Assembly: GCA_021798975.1 (NCBI GenBank)
Contig: JAJZBJ010000012.1
Span: 1-36,284, forward strand
Direction of reading: 5' to 3'
From: Bacillota bacterium
Lineage (GTDB): Bacteria; Bacillota; Sulfobacillia; Sulfobacillales; Sulfobacillaceae
Length of the DNA: 36,284 nt
A program made the translations under genes and the position numbers. This document shows, piece by piece, positions 25,707-32,131 of this stretch. Positions within the stretch are counted from its first letter, which is position 1. Every line of letters starts with the position of its first letter. Below the pieces are notes generated by a model that did no database searches, was not told the DNA's origin, and saw only the letters and a program-made list of their open reading frames with translations.

Positions 25707-26541
25707 ACGAATCCGGAGAGTGCGGAATGTGTTCGCGGCGTAGTTCGCGGGCGCGTTTGATTGCCTCCTCTTTAACGGCAAAACTACCACCCCAAATGAA
25801 GCGCGTGTTGACGTAGCCACCGACGACCCACAAGCCCCGCTGGGTATTCCATTTGACCCATCGTTCGCCGCTCGTGTTGTGTTTGTCCAGTTCAATCCGA
25901 CTCTGAACATTTTGTGCCGCGGTCAGCAAGCGGAGGTTCTCTAAGCGATTGTCCAACGTGTCGTGATTAATGTGATCCACAACCAATTCGTCGGGAGCAT
26001 CGAGAATCCACCGATGGAGGGCAACTTTTCGATGGCGGATGTCCGCCTCCACATAGATTCCCGACGATTTTTTGTGTGACCACCATCGGGCGCTAAAGGC
26101 TAGAAGTCGCGGTAATGTTTCCAGACTAATTTTTGTTTGGAGCGGCGGCTTGTTTTTGCGCTCTAGATAAACGACTGCATAATCCGCTAAGATATCGTAG
26201 CGATTTCGCATAGCAACATCTGTATCAAAATGGTGCCGTAAGCGTCGTGTTTCATCAAACGTACGCATTACGCCGCCGCGTTGTAGTTCGCGCCGGATTG
26301 TCTGTGGCTTGCGGCGAAAACATTGCGACAGTTCGCGAAGTGTCCAATGATCGTTCACGTATCGACTCACCACCTCATCCCACGGGAAGGCATTCTCTTT
26401 CGTAATGCCGAGTTTCCTGTTAGCGAACAGCGTTATCGCTACAACTGACCGACCGAGAGTCTGCGCTATCTCGGCGTCGGATAGACGTCCGTAGTTGGCG
26501 CGTAGAAAGTCAATCGCTTCTGGACTCCAATTGCGTTCCAC
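25693..26541 (-). CDS. HNH homing endonuclease with AP2-like C-terminus
   Basis: 282 residues on the minus strand from GTG at 26541, chosen because GAGGAGG lies seven bases upstream; an extension to 26613 would bypass that site. An N-terminal helix-turn-helix part (FLRANYGRLSDAEIAQTLGR and ELSQCFRRKPQTIRRELQRG) is followed by the HNH_3-type nuclease VVDHINHDTLDNRLENLRLL with His190, then an AP2-like DNA-binding segment (SGERWVKWNTQRGLWVVGGY). GC content is visibly lower than in the surrounding phage genes. It reads against its neighbours and is free-standing, not inside an intron. Such enzymes cut cognate sites lacking the gene and spread with flanking DNA; here the flanks are adhesion genes. 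Confidence 0.88.
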   Translation of the reverse strand: MERNWSPEAIDFLRANYGRLSDAEIAQTLGRSVVAITLFANRKLGITKENAFPWDEVVSRYVNDHWTLRELSQCFRRKPQTIRRELQRGGVMRTFDETRRLRHHFDTDVAMRNRYDILADYAVVYLERKNKPPLQTKISLETLPRLLAFSARWWSHKKSSGIYVEADIRHRKVALHRWILDAPDELVVDHINHDTLDNRLENLRLLTAAQNVQSRIELDKHNTSGERWVKWNTQRGLWVVGGYVNTRFIWGGSFAVKEEAIKRARELRREHIPHSPDSFNSN

Positions 26542-26548
26542 AACAAAT

Positions 26549-26668
26549 GCCTCCTCGGAAAAGCGTTCTTGTCTAGGGAACGGCCAGCCGAGGAGGCGTG
26601 ATGAGTGTAGCACGAAAATGGGCAGAAAAATAGCGCTTTCTCGCTGGCAAATCTTTGTTCCCTAGACA
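26549..26668 (-). promoter_or_regulatory. Interleaved inverted repeats covering homing-endonuclease RBS
   Basis: Two perfect inverted repeats overlap here. Pair one is TGTCTAGGGAAC (26570-26581) with GTTCCCTAGACA (26657-26668), 12 bp. Pair two is GCCTCCTCGG (26549-26558) with CCGAGGAGGC (26588-26597), 10 bp. Read as leftward mRNA the arm order is A-B'-A'-B, with B holding the endonuclease Shine-Dalgarno. The pairings cross, so they form a pseudoknot or exclude each other. B'-B pairing would hide the ribosome binding site. The remaining interval up to the terminator at 26706 shows no gene. Structure is inferred from exact complementarity. Confidence 0.7.
26604..26612 (-). promoter_or_regulatory. 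Possible extended -10 promoter element for the endonuclease
   Basis: The minus strand reads TGCTACACT, an extended -10 variant, with only a weak TATTTT at -35. A start point six to seven bases downstream would fall near 26597, at the outer edge of the SD-blocking arm B'. Short transcripts would then lack arm A and perhaps part of B'. Weak match. Confidence 0.3.
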
Positions 26669-26705
26669 GGTTCAGTATACCACCGAAAACCGCAAACGTC
26701 CATCC

Positions 26706-26727
26706 CGCGCCGCGTGGCGCGTTTTTT
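26706..26727 (+). terminator. Terminator before the sedolisin gene; right copy of 15-bp palindrome
   Basis: CGCGCC pairs with GGCGCG around a GCGT loop and is followed by six T. It would stop rightward transcription from the adhesion genes just 20 bases before the sedolisin start. The first 15 bases (26706-26720) are identical to the palindrome at 19833-19847. A promoter for the sedolisin would then have to lie within or very near this hairpin, and I see no good one, so read-through may feed the downstream cassette. Confidence 0.75.
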
Positions 26728-26746
26728 GATCCCCAAGGAGGCCCTT

Positions 26747-28369
26747 ATGAAACTTGCCCTCGTGGCCCAGTCCCCGTTTGTGCTGGATGCCCTCGAACAG
26801 TGGGCCATCCAAGAAGGCTTGCACGTTCTCGAAAAGTCGGGTCTGCTGGTGCATCTGGAAGCCGACCTGAAAGCGGTGGAGCACGCCTTCCAGGTTCGGC
26901 TGGACGCCCTCGAACACGGCGGTTGGCACACCGCCGATCAGCCCACGTTGCCCCATGGCGCGGTGGCCGTGTCGGGCCTCTCGACGCAAGGCCGCGTCTA
27001 TCCGCATAGCCAGATCCTCGATGGGCCGTTGCCGATCCTCGCCACGAATGGACCCCGGCCCGGCGTGACGCCCTCCGAAGTCAATGCCGCCTATCAGGTG
27101 AGCGGCCCCTACGATGGCACGGGCCAAACCCTCGCCATTGCCGCGTGGGGCGTGAGCTTCCAGCAAGCCGACATCGACGCCTTCTGTACCCAACTGGGAT
27201 TGCCGCCCTGTACGCCGGACGTGGTGAGCGTGGACGGCTATCAGAATACCTTTAACCCGAACGATGGCCCCGAAACGACGCTGGATATCTGCTGGGCGCA
27301 TGCCCTAGCGCCCGGCGCGACCGTGCGGGTCTACATGGCCCCCGGCGGCGCGAGTGACAGTGCGTGGGCGTTGCAGGTGACGACCCTGCTGAACACCGTG
27401 CTCACGGACCGCGTGACGCCCGCCGTGCTCAACATCAGCTACGGCGATGGGGAAGACCAATTCCCGGCCTCGGACCTGCAGGCGTGGGAACACCTCATCG
27501 GCCAACTGGTGGCGAAGGGCACGACCGTCTGCGTCTCCTCGGGCGACCAAGGCGCGTATGGCTTGCATGTGCCCGAAGGCCCGCAAATCCCTCGGGTGGA
27601 TGCACCCGCGAGTTGCCCGAGTGCCTTGGCCGTGGGCGGCACGGCGCTCTGGGTGAACAATCTCACCGTGGAAGACGAGTGGGGTTGGTCGAACGATGTC
27701 AACGCGGGCGCGAGTGGCGGCGGCTATTCGGCGGTGTTCCCGCGTCCCGCCTATCAGGACCGCCTCACGCCGCCCCCGGCCCAGCGCGGTGTGCCCGATG
27801 TGGCGGCCTTGGCCTCCGTGGACACGCCCGCCTTCCTGATTTATGACGGCAACTATTGGACCATCGGCGGCACGTCGCTGGCGTCCCCGATTGTCGCCGG
27901 GATGATCACGCGGGTTGCGCACCAAGCGGGGCATCCGTTGGGCGACGTGCATGCGGCGTTGTACCAGCACGGCGGGGCGATCTGCCGGGACATCACCGTG
28001 GGCAACAACAACTGCTTCGCGGTGACGGGTTATGCCTGCCGCCCCGGTTGGGATGAAGTCACCGGCTGGGGATCGCCGATTTACCCGCAATGGCAAGCGG
28101 TGTGGGGGAAAGGGGGAACGCAACCCGTGACCAGTCCGACCGTGAATCCGGCGACGCTGACGGTGGCCCAACTCGCCAGTGCGCCGGATGGGCAGTATGG
28201 CGCGGCCAATGTGCCGCTCCAAGCGGCGGCCAAAGTGGTGCAGGACGGCCTCGCGGCGATGCATGCGGCGACGTTTTTTAGCCTGACGCATCAACCGACG
28301 GGCGTGTACAACGAGGATGCGGTGCAACAGGCGGCGGCGCGTCTCTGGGCAGCGGGGGTGCGGGCGTGA
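26747..28369 (+). CDS. Sedolisin (S53, pro-kumamolisin-like) serine peptidase
   Basis: 540 residues from the ATG behind AAGGAGG; an upstream GTG runs through the terminator and is rejected. Sedolisins are acid-active serine-carboxyl peptidases. All key features are visible: Glu176 and Asp180 in PETTLDICWAHALAP, oxyanion Asp267 in SSGDQGAYG, Ser377 in GGTSLASPIVAG, and the calcium-site region (DITVGNN, then WDEVTGWGSP). Residues about 1-95 resemble a short pro-kumamolisin domain (LKAVEHAFQVRLDALEHGGW, ending in VSGLST). No signal peptide or membrane anchor is present, so export would be by virion or lysis. A helical tail of about 75 residues follows the catalytic domain. It sits between adhesion and lysis genes, suggesting attack on a proteinaceous envelope such as an S-layer; that role is inference. 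Confidence 0.93.
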   Translation: MKLALVAQSPFVLDALEQWAIQEGLHVLEKSGLLVHLEADLKAVEHAFQVRLDALEHGGWHTADQPTLPHGAVAVSGLSTQGRVYPHSQILDGPLPILATNGPRPGVTPSEVNAAYQVSGPYDGTGQTLAIAAWGVSFQQADIDAFCTQLGLPPCTPDVVSVDGYQNTFNPNDGPETTLDICWAHALAPGATVRVYMAPGGASDSAWALQVTTLLNTVLTDRVTPAVLNISYGDGEDQFPASDLQAWEHLIGQLVAKGTTVCVSSGDQGAYGLHVPEGPQIPRVDAPASCPSALAVGGTALWVNNLTVEDEWGWSNDVNAGASGGGYSAVFPRPAYQDRLTPPPAQRGVPDVAALASVDTPAFLIYDGNYWTIGGTSLASPIVAGMITRVAHQAGHPLGDVHAALYQHGGAICRDITVGNNNCFAVTGYACRPGWDEVTGWGSPIYPQWQAVWGKGGTQPVTSPTVNPATLTVAQLASAPDGQYGAANVPLQAAAKVVQDGLAAMHAATFFSLTHQPTGVYNEDAVQQAAARLWAAGVRA

Positions 28370-28890
28370 GCTACGTCGCCACGGATCTCCGCTGCGGGGA
28401 CTATCTCCTGATGGTGCCGCCCGAGCACGAACCGCTGCCGAATCGCCTGCTGGATGATGGCATCGCGATCAGCACCGTGAATCCCTTTACGCACAGCGCC
28501 CTCGTGGTGGAACAGGACGGCCAGCTGGTTATCGTGGAAGCGTTATGGCATGTCACGGTGTCCCCGCTGGATAAATACGCGGCGACGGGCTGGCGATTTC
28601 GCACGGACCTGACGCCGACGCAACAGGGCGTCCTCAGCAACGCCGCGCTGAGCAAAGTAGGCCAACTGTATGGCGTCGCGTCGCTATGGGTCGGGTTTCT
28701 CCGGGACGACCTCAAGATCGACATCCATCCGAAGCTCGACCCCCAGCACATGGACTGTTCCGAACTGGTCCACTGGGCGTTTCTCCAAGCTGGGCACCGC
28801 TTGACCTACGCGCCCCGGCCCAGTCCGGCGGATTTGAGTTACAGCCCACGCGGACATGGCCCGCGCCCCTGGGATCGCCCCGCATCCTAA
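28366..28890 (+). CDS. Permuted NlpC/P60-like cysteine peptidase (YiiX-type)
   Basis: 174 residues starting at GTG 28366, which overlaps the sedolisin stop (GTGA). His43 in FTHSALVVE comes before Glu58 in VIVEAL and Cys131 in HMDCSELVHWAFLQAGH. That His-then-Cys order with the DCSxLVxWAF signature fits circularly permuted NlpC/P60 (YiiX/LRAT-like) enzymes, which cleave peptidoglycan amide bonds or act as lipid or protein amidases. No signal peptide. Coupling to the sedolisin suggests the two act on the same envelope target. Confidence 0.7.
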   Translation: MSYVATDLRCGDYLLMVPPEHEPLPNRLLDDGIAISTVNPFTHSALVVEQDGQLVIVEALWHVTVSPLDKYAATGWRFRTDLTPTQQGVLSNAALSKVGQLYGVASLWVGFLRDDLKIDIHPKLDPQHMDCSELVHWAFLQAGHRLTYAPRPSPADLSYSPRGHGPRPWDRPAS

Positions 28891-28923
28891 TCTGCCGCCT
28901 CCGGGTGGGTAGGAGGTTTTTGC

Positions 28924-29262
28924 ATGCCCGAGAACGACCGCTCGATTGACCCCGAACTGGCCGTCACGCGCAACGACTTGCGCCACGTCGAACAAGCCTT
29001 GCAAGCCCTGACACAAACGGTGGGGGCGCTCGACTCCAAACTCGATATGATGCGGGAGACGTACCTCACGACCGCCGAGTTTGGCCGCTGGAAAAAGGAA
29101 GACTACCAGCCGCACAAGGACGCCACGGAGGAGAAATTCAAGAGCCAAGGCGAACGCCTCTCGAAATGGCTCGGTATCGTGATCGGCGTGGTCCTGACGG
29201 GCAGTGTGACGCTGGCCGTCTACCTCATCGTGAACAGCGTCAGCGCGGGAGGCCATCCATGA
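28924..29262 (+). CDS. Coiled-coil protein with C-terminal membrane segment
   Basis: 112 residues; AGGAGG lies eight bases before ATG. A long amphipathic helix (LRHVEQALQALTQTVGALDS) precedes a hydrophilic stretch and a C-terminal transmembrane segment (WLGIVIGVVLTGSVTLAVYL). This is the plan of XhlA-type haemolysin/lysis-accessory proteins of Bacillus phages, though it is longer. It overlaps the next gene by ATGA and probably works with it in lysis. Confidence 0.65.
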   Translation: MPENDRSIDPELAVTRNDLRHVEQALQALTQTVGALDSKLDMMRETYLTTAEFGRWKKEDYQPHKDATEEKFKSQGERLSKWLGIVIGVVLTGSVTLAVYLIVNSVSAGGHP

Positions 29263-29621
29263 TCCGGCGCCTCAACGAAGCCATTGGCGCGCGCATCACG
29301 ATTATCGTGACCTCCATGTGGTTTCTGTATGGCTTCGTGCTGTTTGTGAGCCTGTGGATGTGGCAAGCGCCGCGCCTCCATTGGGACACCGCGCCGAATT
29401 ATCCGGTGATGCTCTACTGGGTCAATCTCTTTCAGGCGCTCATGCTGCCGGTGCTCGCCATCGGACAAGCCGTCCTGAACCGCAAGACGGAACAGCGCAA
29501 CGACCGGCAGTACGCCATCATTGAGAAACTGGATCGCGTGACCGCCCTCCTCGAAACGCAGATGGTGGATCTCGACCGCGATGTGGAGGCGCTGGAGCGG
29601 AAAGAGGGGTTGAGGCCGTGA
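29259..29621 (+). CDS. Two-helix membrane protein, holin candidate
   Basis: 120 residues from ATG 29259, overlapping the previous TGA; the same frame is open upstream but only as a shadow. Two hydrophobic segments (ITIIVTSMWFLYGFVLFVSL and YPVMLYWVNLFQALMLPVLA) are followed by a charged coiled C-terminus (RNDRQYAIIEKLDRVTALLE). The segment LMLPVLAIGQAVLNRKTEQR recalls DUF1003-type membrane proteins. Two helices with a charged tail also fits a class II holin. Cannot be decided from sequence alone. Confidence 0.65.
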   Translation: MIRRLNEAIGARITIIVTSMWFLYGFVLFVSLWMWQAPRLHWDTAPNYPVMLYWVNLFQALMLPVLAIGQAVLNRKTEQRNDRQYAIIEKLDRVTALLETQMVDLDRDVEALERKEGLRP

Positions 29622-30127
29622 GCGCCACCATTCAACTCGGTGTCCAAACGTATTTCTCGCCGGACGATGATACCCAGCAGGTGTTTCTCGACCTCCTGAA
29701 TCAAGCGCAACAGACCATCCACATTGCGATCTATAGTTGGCACCTCCCGGCGGCCATGGCCGTCGTCAAAGCCGCGATTGCCCGCGGGGTGAAAGTGTAC
29801 TTGCTGATGGACCATAGCCAGTCCACCGGCAAGTACGAAGCGCCCGAAGTCCAAGACCTGGTCAATCTCGGTGCCGTCGTGGTGATTGGCACTTCGCGTC
29901 TCCACGCCATCCTGCACGACAAATATGCCGTGGTGGATGGTCTCCATGTGCTCTCCGGGAGTTGGAATTTCTCCTTGTCAGCCAGTAAAGAGGCCAACTT
30001 TCTCACCGTGGTCAGCAACCCCGACTTCGCCGCGCTGTTCATGGCGAACTGGCAACGCCAGCATGACTGGATTGTGGCCCATGAGCCGCAGTATCAGACG
30101 TTGACCGCGCCGAAAGGAGGGGCCTAA
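29618..30127 (+). CDS. Phospholipase D-like (single HKD) protein
   Basis: 169 residues starting at GTG 29618 (GTGA overlap). The motif LHDKYAVVDG contains His100, Lys102 and Asp107 of the H-x-K-x4-D signature, followed by SGSWNFSLSASKEANFLTVV, typical of single-HKD Nuc/endonuclease members that dimerise. Substrate may be DNA or phospholipid. There is no signal peptide, unlike secreted Nuc. In a lysis cassette it could degrade host DNA or membrane lipid; function is not settled. Confidence 0.85.
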   Translation: MSATIQLGVQTYFSPDDDTQQVFLDLLNQAQQTIHIAIYSWHLPAAMAVVKAAIARGVKVYLLMDHSQSTGKYEAPEVQDLVNLGAVVVIGTSRLHAILHDKYAVVDGLHVLSGSWNFSLSASKEANFLTVVSNPDFAALFMANWQRQHDWIVAHEPQYQTLTAPKGGA

Positions 30128-30663
30128 TGCCGACCCCATGCCGATTGATTCACAAGAGCGGCGAGCGGGTTGAAGTCAATCTCCGCTGTCCGCACGATCA
30201 TCACCGCCGTGTTCTGGGCACCGAGGCGGACTGGGCGGCGGGACTTCGCGCCTATGAAGCCTCGCATGCGGCCACCGCATGCCCGCAATGCGGAGAAGCC
30301 GAAGAGGTCTATGCGATGGGACGCCATGCGGTCTACGACACAGAGGACGGAGAGCCCCATCCCGGCGATATGTATTGGACGCCGTGCTTTCGCAAGGAGG
30401 ACGGCACTGCGGACTGCACCTACTGGGATAACTGCGACGGCCAGCATCTGCACGTGATTTTACCCAACGGGCGTCACTGGGACATCGACAGTCGCGCCTC
30501 GAATTGCACCCTTCCCAATGACCGCACCCATCGCTGCTGGATCCGGACGGGAGAACCCCCGCAGGTCACGGCAGGGAAAGCGGGCCACACGTGTAGCGCC
30601 GGGGCGGGATCCATTCTGTCTGGCGATTATCACGGCTTTCTGCGTAATGGCGTCCTGACGTAG
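30127..30663 (+). CDS. Conserved phage protein of unknown function, Cys/His/Trp-rich
   Basis: 178 residues; ATG overlaps the preceding stop as TAATG. It contains an N-terminal possible metal-site pair (RCPHDHH ... ACPQCGEAEE) and a strongly patterned core: DMYWTPCFRKED, YWDNCDGQHLHVILPNGRHW, DIDSRASNC, HRCWIRTGEPP and CSAGAGSILSGDYHGFL. I recognise this core as a widespread phage family without known activity. The many invariant-looking Cys, His, Asp and Trp residues suggest an enzyme or metal protein. It lies inside the lysis cassette. Confidence 0.8.
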   Translation: MPTPCRLIHKSGERVEVNLRCPHDHHRRVLGTEADWAAGLRAYEASHAATACPQCGEAEEVYAMGRHAVYDTEDGEPHPGDMYWTPCFRKEDGTADCTYWDNCDGQHLHVILPNGRHWDIDSRASNCTLPNDRTHRCWIRTGEPPQVTAGKAGHTCSAGAGSILSGDYHGFLRNGVLT

Positions 30664-30732
30664 ATGGGCTGGCTGATTTTCGCCGCGTTGCTGACGTATT
30701 TCTTTGGCTGTGTCGCGCTCGTGTCGCTATAA
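30664..30732 (+). CDS. 22-residue membrane micropeptide
   Basis: ATG follows the previous stop codon directly (TAGATG). The product MGWLIFAALLTYFFGCVALV plus SL is one hydrophobic helix with no charged residue. Translation would rely on reinitiation, as no Shine-Dalgarno of its own is seen. Such single-helix peptides occur near holins and lysins. Short length leaves chance as an alternative, but the composition is striking for an 69-base frame. Confidence 0.4.
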   Translation: MGWLIFAALLTYFFGCVALVSL

Positions 30733-30750
30733 AAGAAAGGACAATCGCTC

Positions 30751-31518
30751 ATGACCACTCCTGTGCTTTACACGTGTCAGCCCGGCGAACGCTGGGTGGA
30801 TCTCGGCACCGGCAACCATGGAACGGCATGGCCGCAAGCGGTGAAAGCCGCGGGATATGACGGCATCATTTGGGATGTCTACAACGCCACCGCCGCCGAC
30901 ATTCAGGCGACCCTGGCTGCGGGCCTGGGGGTCCGGCTGTTCCAAGGCTACGATGCCGCCGCGTGGCGCGATCCTCGCGCCGCCGTGGCCCGCGCCCGTC
31001 AAGCGGTCAGCCGCGCCCATGCATTGGGCTATGTGCCCGGTGCTCAGATTGACCTCGACTTTGAGAACTGTCCGTTGCCCTCCGCCACGATGAGTCCGTG
31101 GATTAACCAATGGGCCGCGCAGGTGCAACGCACGCACATCGCCGGACTCTACATTGCCCAACCCATGGCACTCTCGGGTCCGGAACTCTACGCGCTCCTC
31201 GTGACGCGCTACTGGCGCGGATCAAACGCCGTCCCGATGGTGCCGATTCGCGGCTTCGAGACGTTGCAGACCGCGTGGGACCAAACCGTGGGCGGCATCG
31301 CCGTCGATGTCGACGTCATCCAGCATGACGCGCTCGGCGCGTTGCCGGTGGGCATGAAGGCACCGACCCCGCCGGTGCATCCGGCCTCACCGCCTGCTGT
31401 CGGCGCGAATCCACCCGCGACAGCCTCGGTGCCGACCGCCGATCTCGCCGCACTGCAAGCCACTGTCGCCACGTTAGTCACCCAAGTGGCGCACCTCCAG
31501 AAAGGGGATCACGCATGA
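30751..31518 (+). CDS. DUF1906 glycoside hydrolase-like endolysin
   Basis: 255 residues; AAAGGAC about nine bases before ATG. Residues about 20-195 follow the Rv2525c-like DUF1906 barrel: GYDGIIWDVYNATAADIQAT, GVRLFQGYDAAAW, GAQIDLDFENCPLP, GLYIAQPMALSGPELY. DUF1906 proteins resemble GH25 lysozymes and act on peptidoglycan; acidic residues in LDFENC are possible catalytic ones. A Pro/Ala linker leads to a C-terminal coiled segment (DLAALQATVATLVTQVAHLQ). Most likely the phage endolysin, next to the holin candidate with an ATGA overlap. Confidence 0.75.
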   Translation: MTTPVLYTCQPGERWVDLGTGNHGTAWPQAVKAAGYDGIIWDVYNATAADIQATLAAGLGVRLFQGYDAAAWRDPRAAVARARQAVSRAHALGYVPGAQIDLDFENCPLPSATMSPWINQWAAQVQRTHIAGLYIAQPMALSGPELYALLVTRYWRGSNAVPMVPIRGFETLQTAWDQTVGGIAVDVDVIQHDALGALPVGMKAPTPPVHPASPPAVGANPPATASVPTADLAALQATVATLVTQVAHLQKGDHA

Positions 31519-31988
31519 TACTCGATCCACATCTCTTCGCGAATGCCGGCATTGACCTGGTGAACATCGTGAAAGCGGAGCTCGTCGCGGCCATCGCCGT
31601 CGCCGGGGCCTATGCCGCCAAGCACATGCACAATGCCTTCCTCCAGCAACTCGAGAAGCGCGGCGCGTCCCTCATGGCCGACATCGTGAATGGCCTCAAT
31701 GTGCAAACCGTGAATGACCTGAAAGCCGCCGGCACCTGGGGTCCCAACGAAAAGGAAAGCGTCCGGCTCGCCGCGCTGGCGCAGTGGAAGGCACAGGCGC
31801 GCGGTGTCTTGATTAAGGCGCTCAGTCGCGGACGCCAAGACCTCACGAGCCTCCTGAACACCTGGTTGCAGAACGCCGTGGCCCAGTCGCCTACGCGCGT
31901 TAATACCGTGGATGCCAGCAAGAGCGCCAAAGCCACCAAGGCTCCCGCCAAACCAGCCGAGGCGGCTGCTCCCGCCACGCCCGCTTAA
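31515..31988 (+). CDS. Holin LLH-family-like protein
   Basis: 157 residues; ATG overlaps the lysin stop (ATGA). A hydrophobic N-terminal segment (IVKAELVAAIAVAGAYAAKH) is followed by basic helices (NEKESVRLAALAQWKAQARG) and an Ala/Lys/Pro-rich tail (SAKATKAPAKPAEAAAPATP). This is the general plan of the LL-H phage holin family: one membrane helix, then a charged helical body. It is the last gene before a strong terminator, consistent with the end of the late operon. Confidence 0.65.
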   Translation: MILDPHLFANAGIDLVNIVKAELVAAIAVAGAYAAKHMHNAFLQQLEKRGASLMADIVNGLNVQTVNDLKAAGTWGPNEKESVRLAALAQWKAQARGVLIKALSRGRQDLTSLLNTWLQNAVAQSPTRVNTVDASKSAKATKAPAKPAEAAAPATPA

Positions 31989-32001
31989 CGTTCCACGCGC
32001 C

Positions 32002-32031
32002 AAGCCCCTCATCTCCGGATGGGGGGCTTTT
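32002..32031 (+). terminator. Strong rho-independent terminator ending the late operon
   Basis: AGCCCCTCAT (32002-32011) pairs with ATGGGGGGCT (32018-32027) around CTCCGG and is followed by TTTTT. It ends the lysis cassette 14 bases after the holin-like stop. The end of its T-run also forms part of the next promoter's -35. Confidence 0.9.
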
Positions 32032-32059
32032 TGTCGCATCCGGCCGCGTATGGTAAAAT
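32030..32059 (+). promoter_or_regulatory. Sigma-A-type promoter with extended -10
   Basis: TTGTCG (32030-32035), 18 bases, then TAAAAT (32054-32059) preceded by TGG, giving an extended -10 TGGTAAAAT. It lies directly after the late terminator and would drive the membrane proteins at 32132 and 32515. The stretch between it and the first gene is AT-rich with an AGAAGGG ribosome binding site and no other feature. Confidence 0.65.
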
Positions 32060-32131
32060 ACTGCCTACATAAGTCAGAAAAATCACCAGAATGAAAGAAG
32101 GGCAATCGTCACGGAATGGCGAATTGAAGAT

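Noticed and set aside
25693-26750. Group I intron or insertion sequence around the HNH gene
   Set aside because: The genes on both sides are complete and unrelated, so nothing is split. Both arms of each inverted repeat lie on one side of the gene, so they are not terminal repeats.
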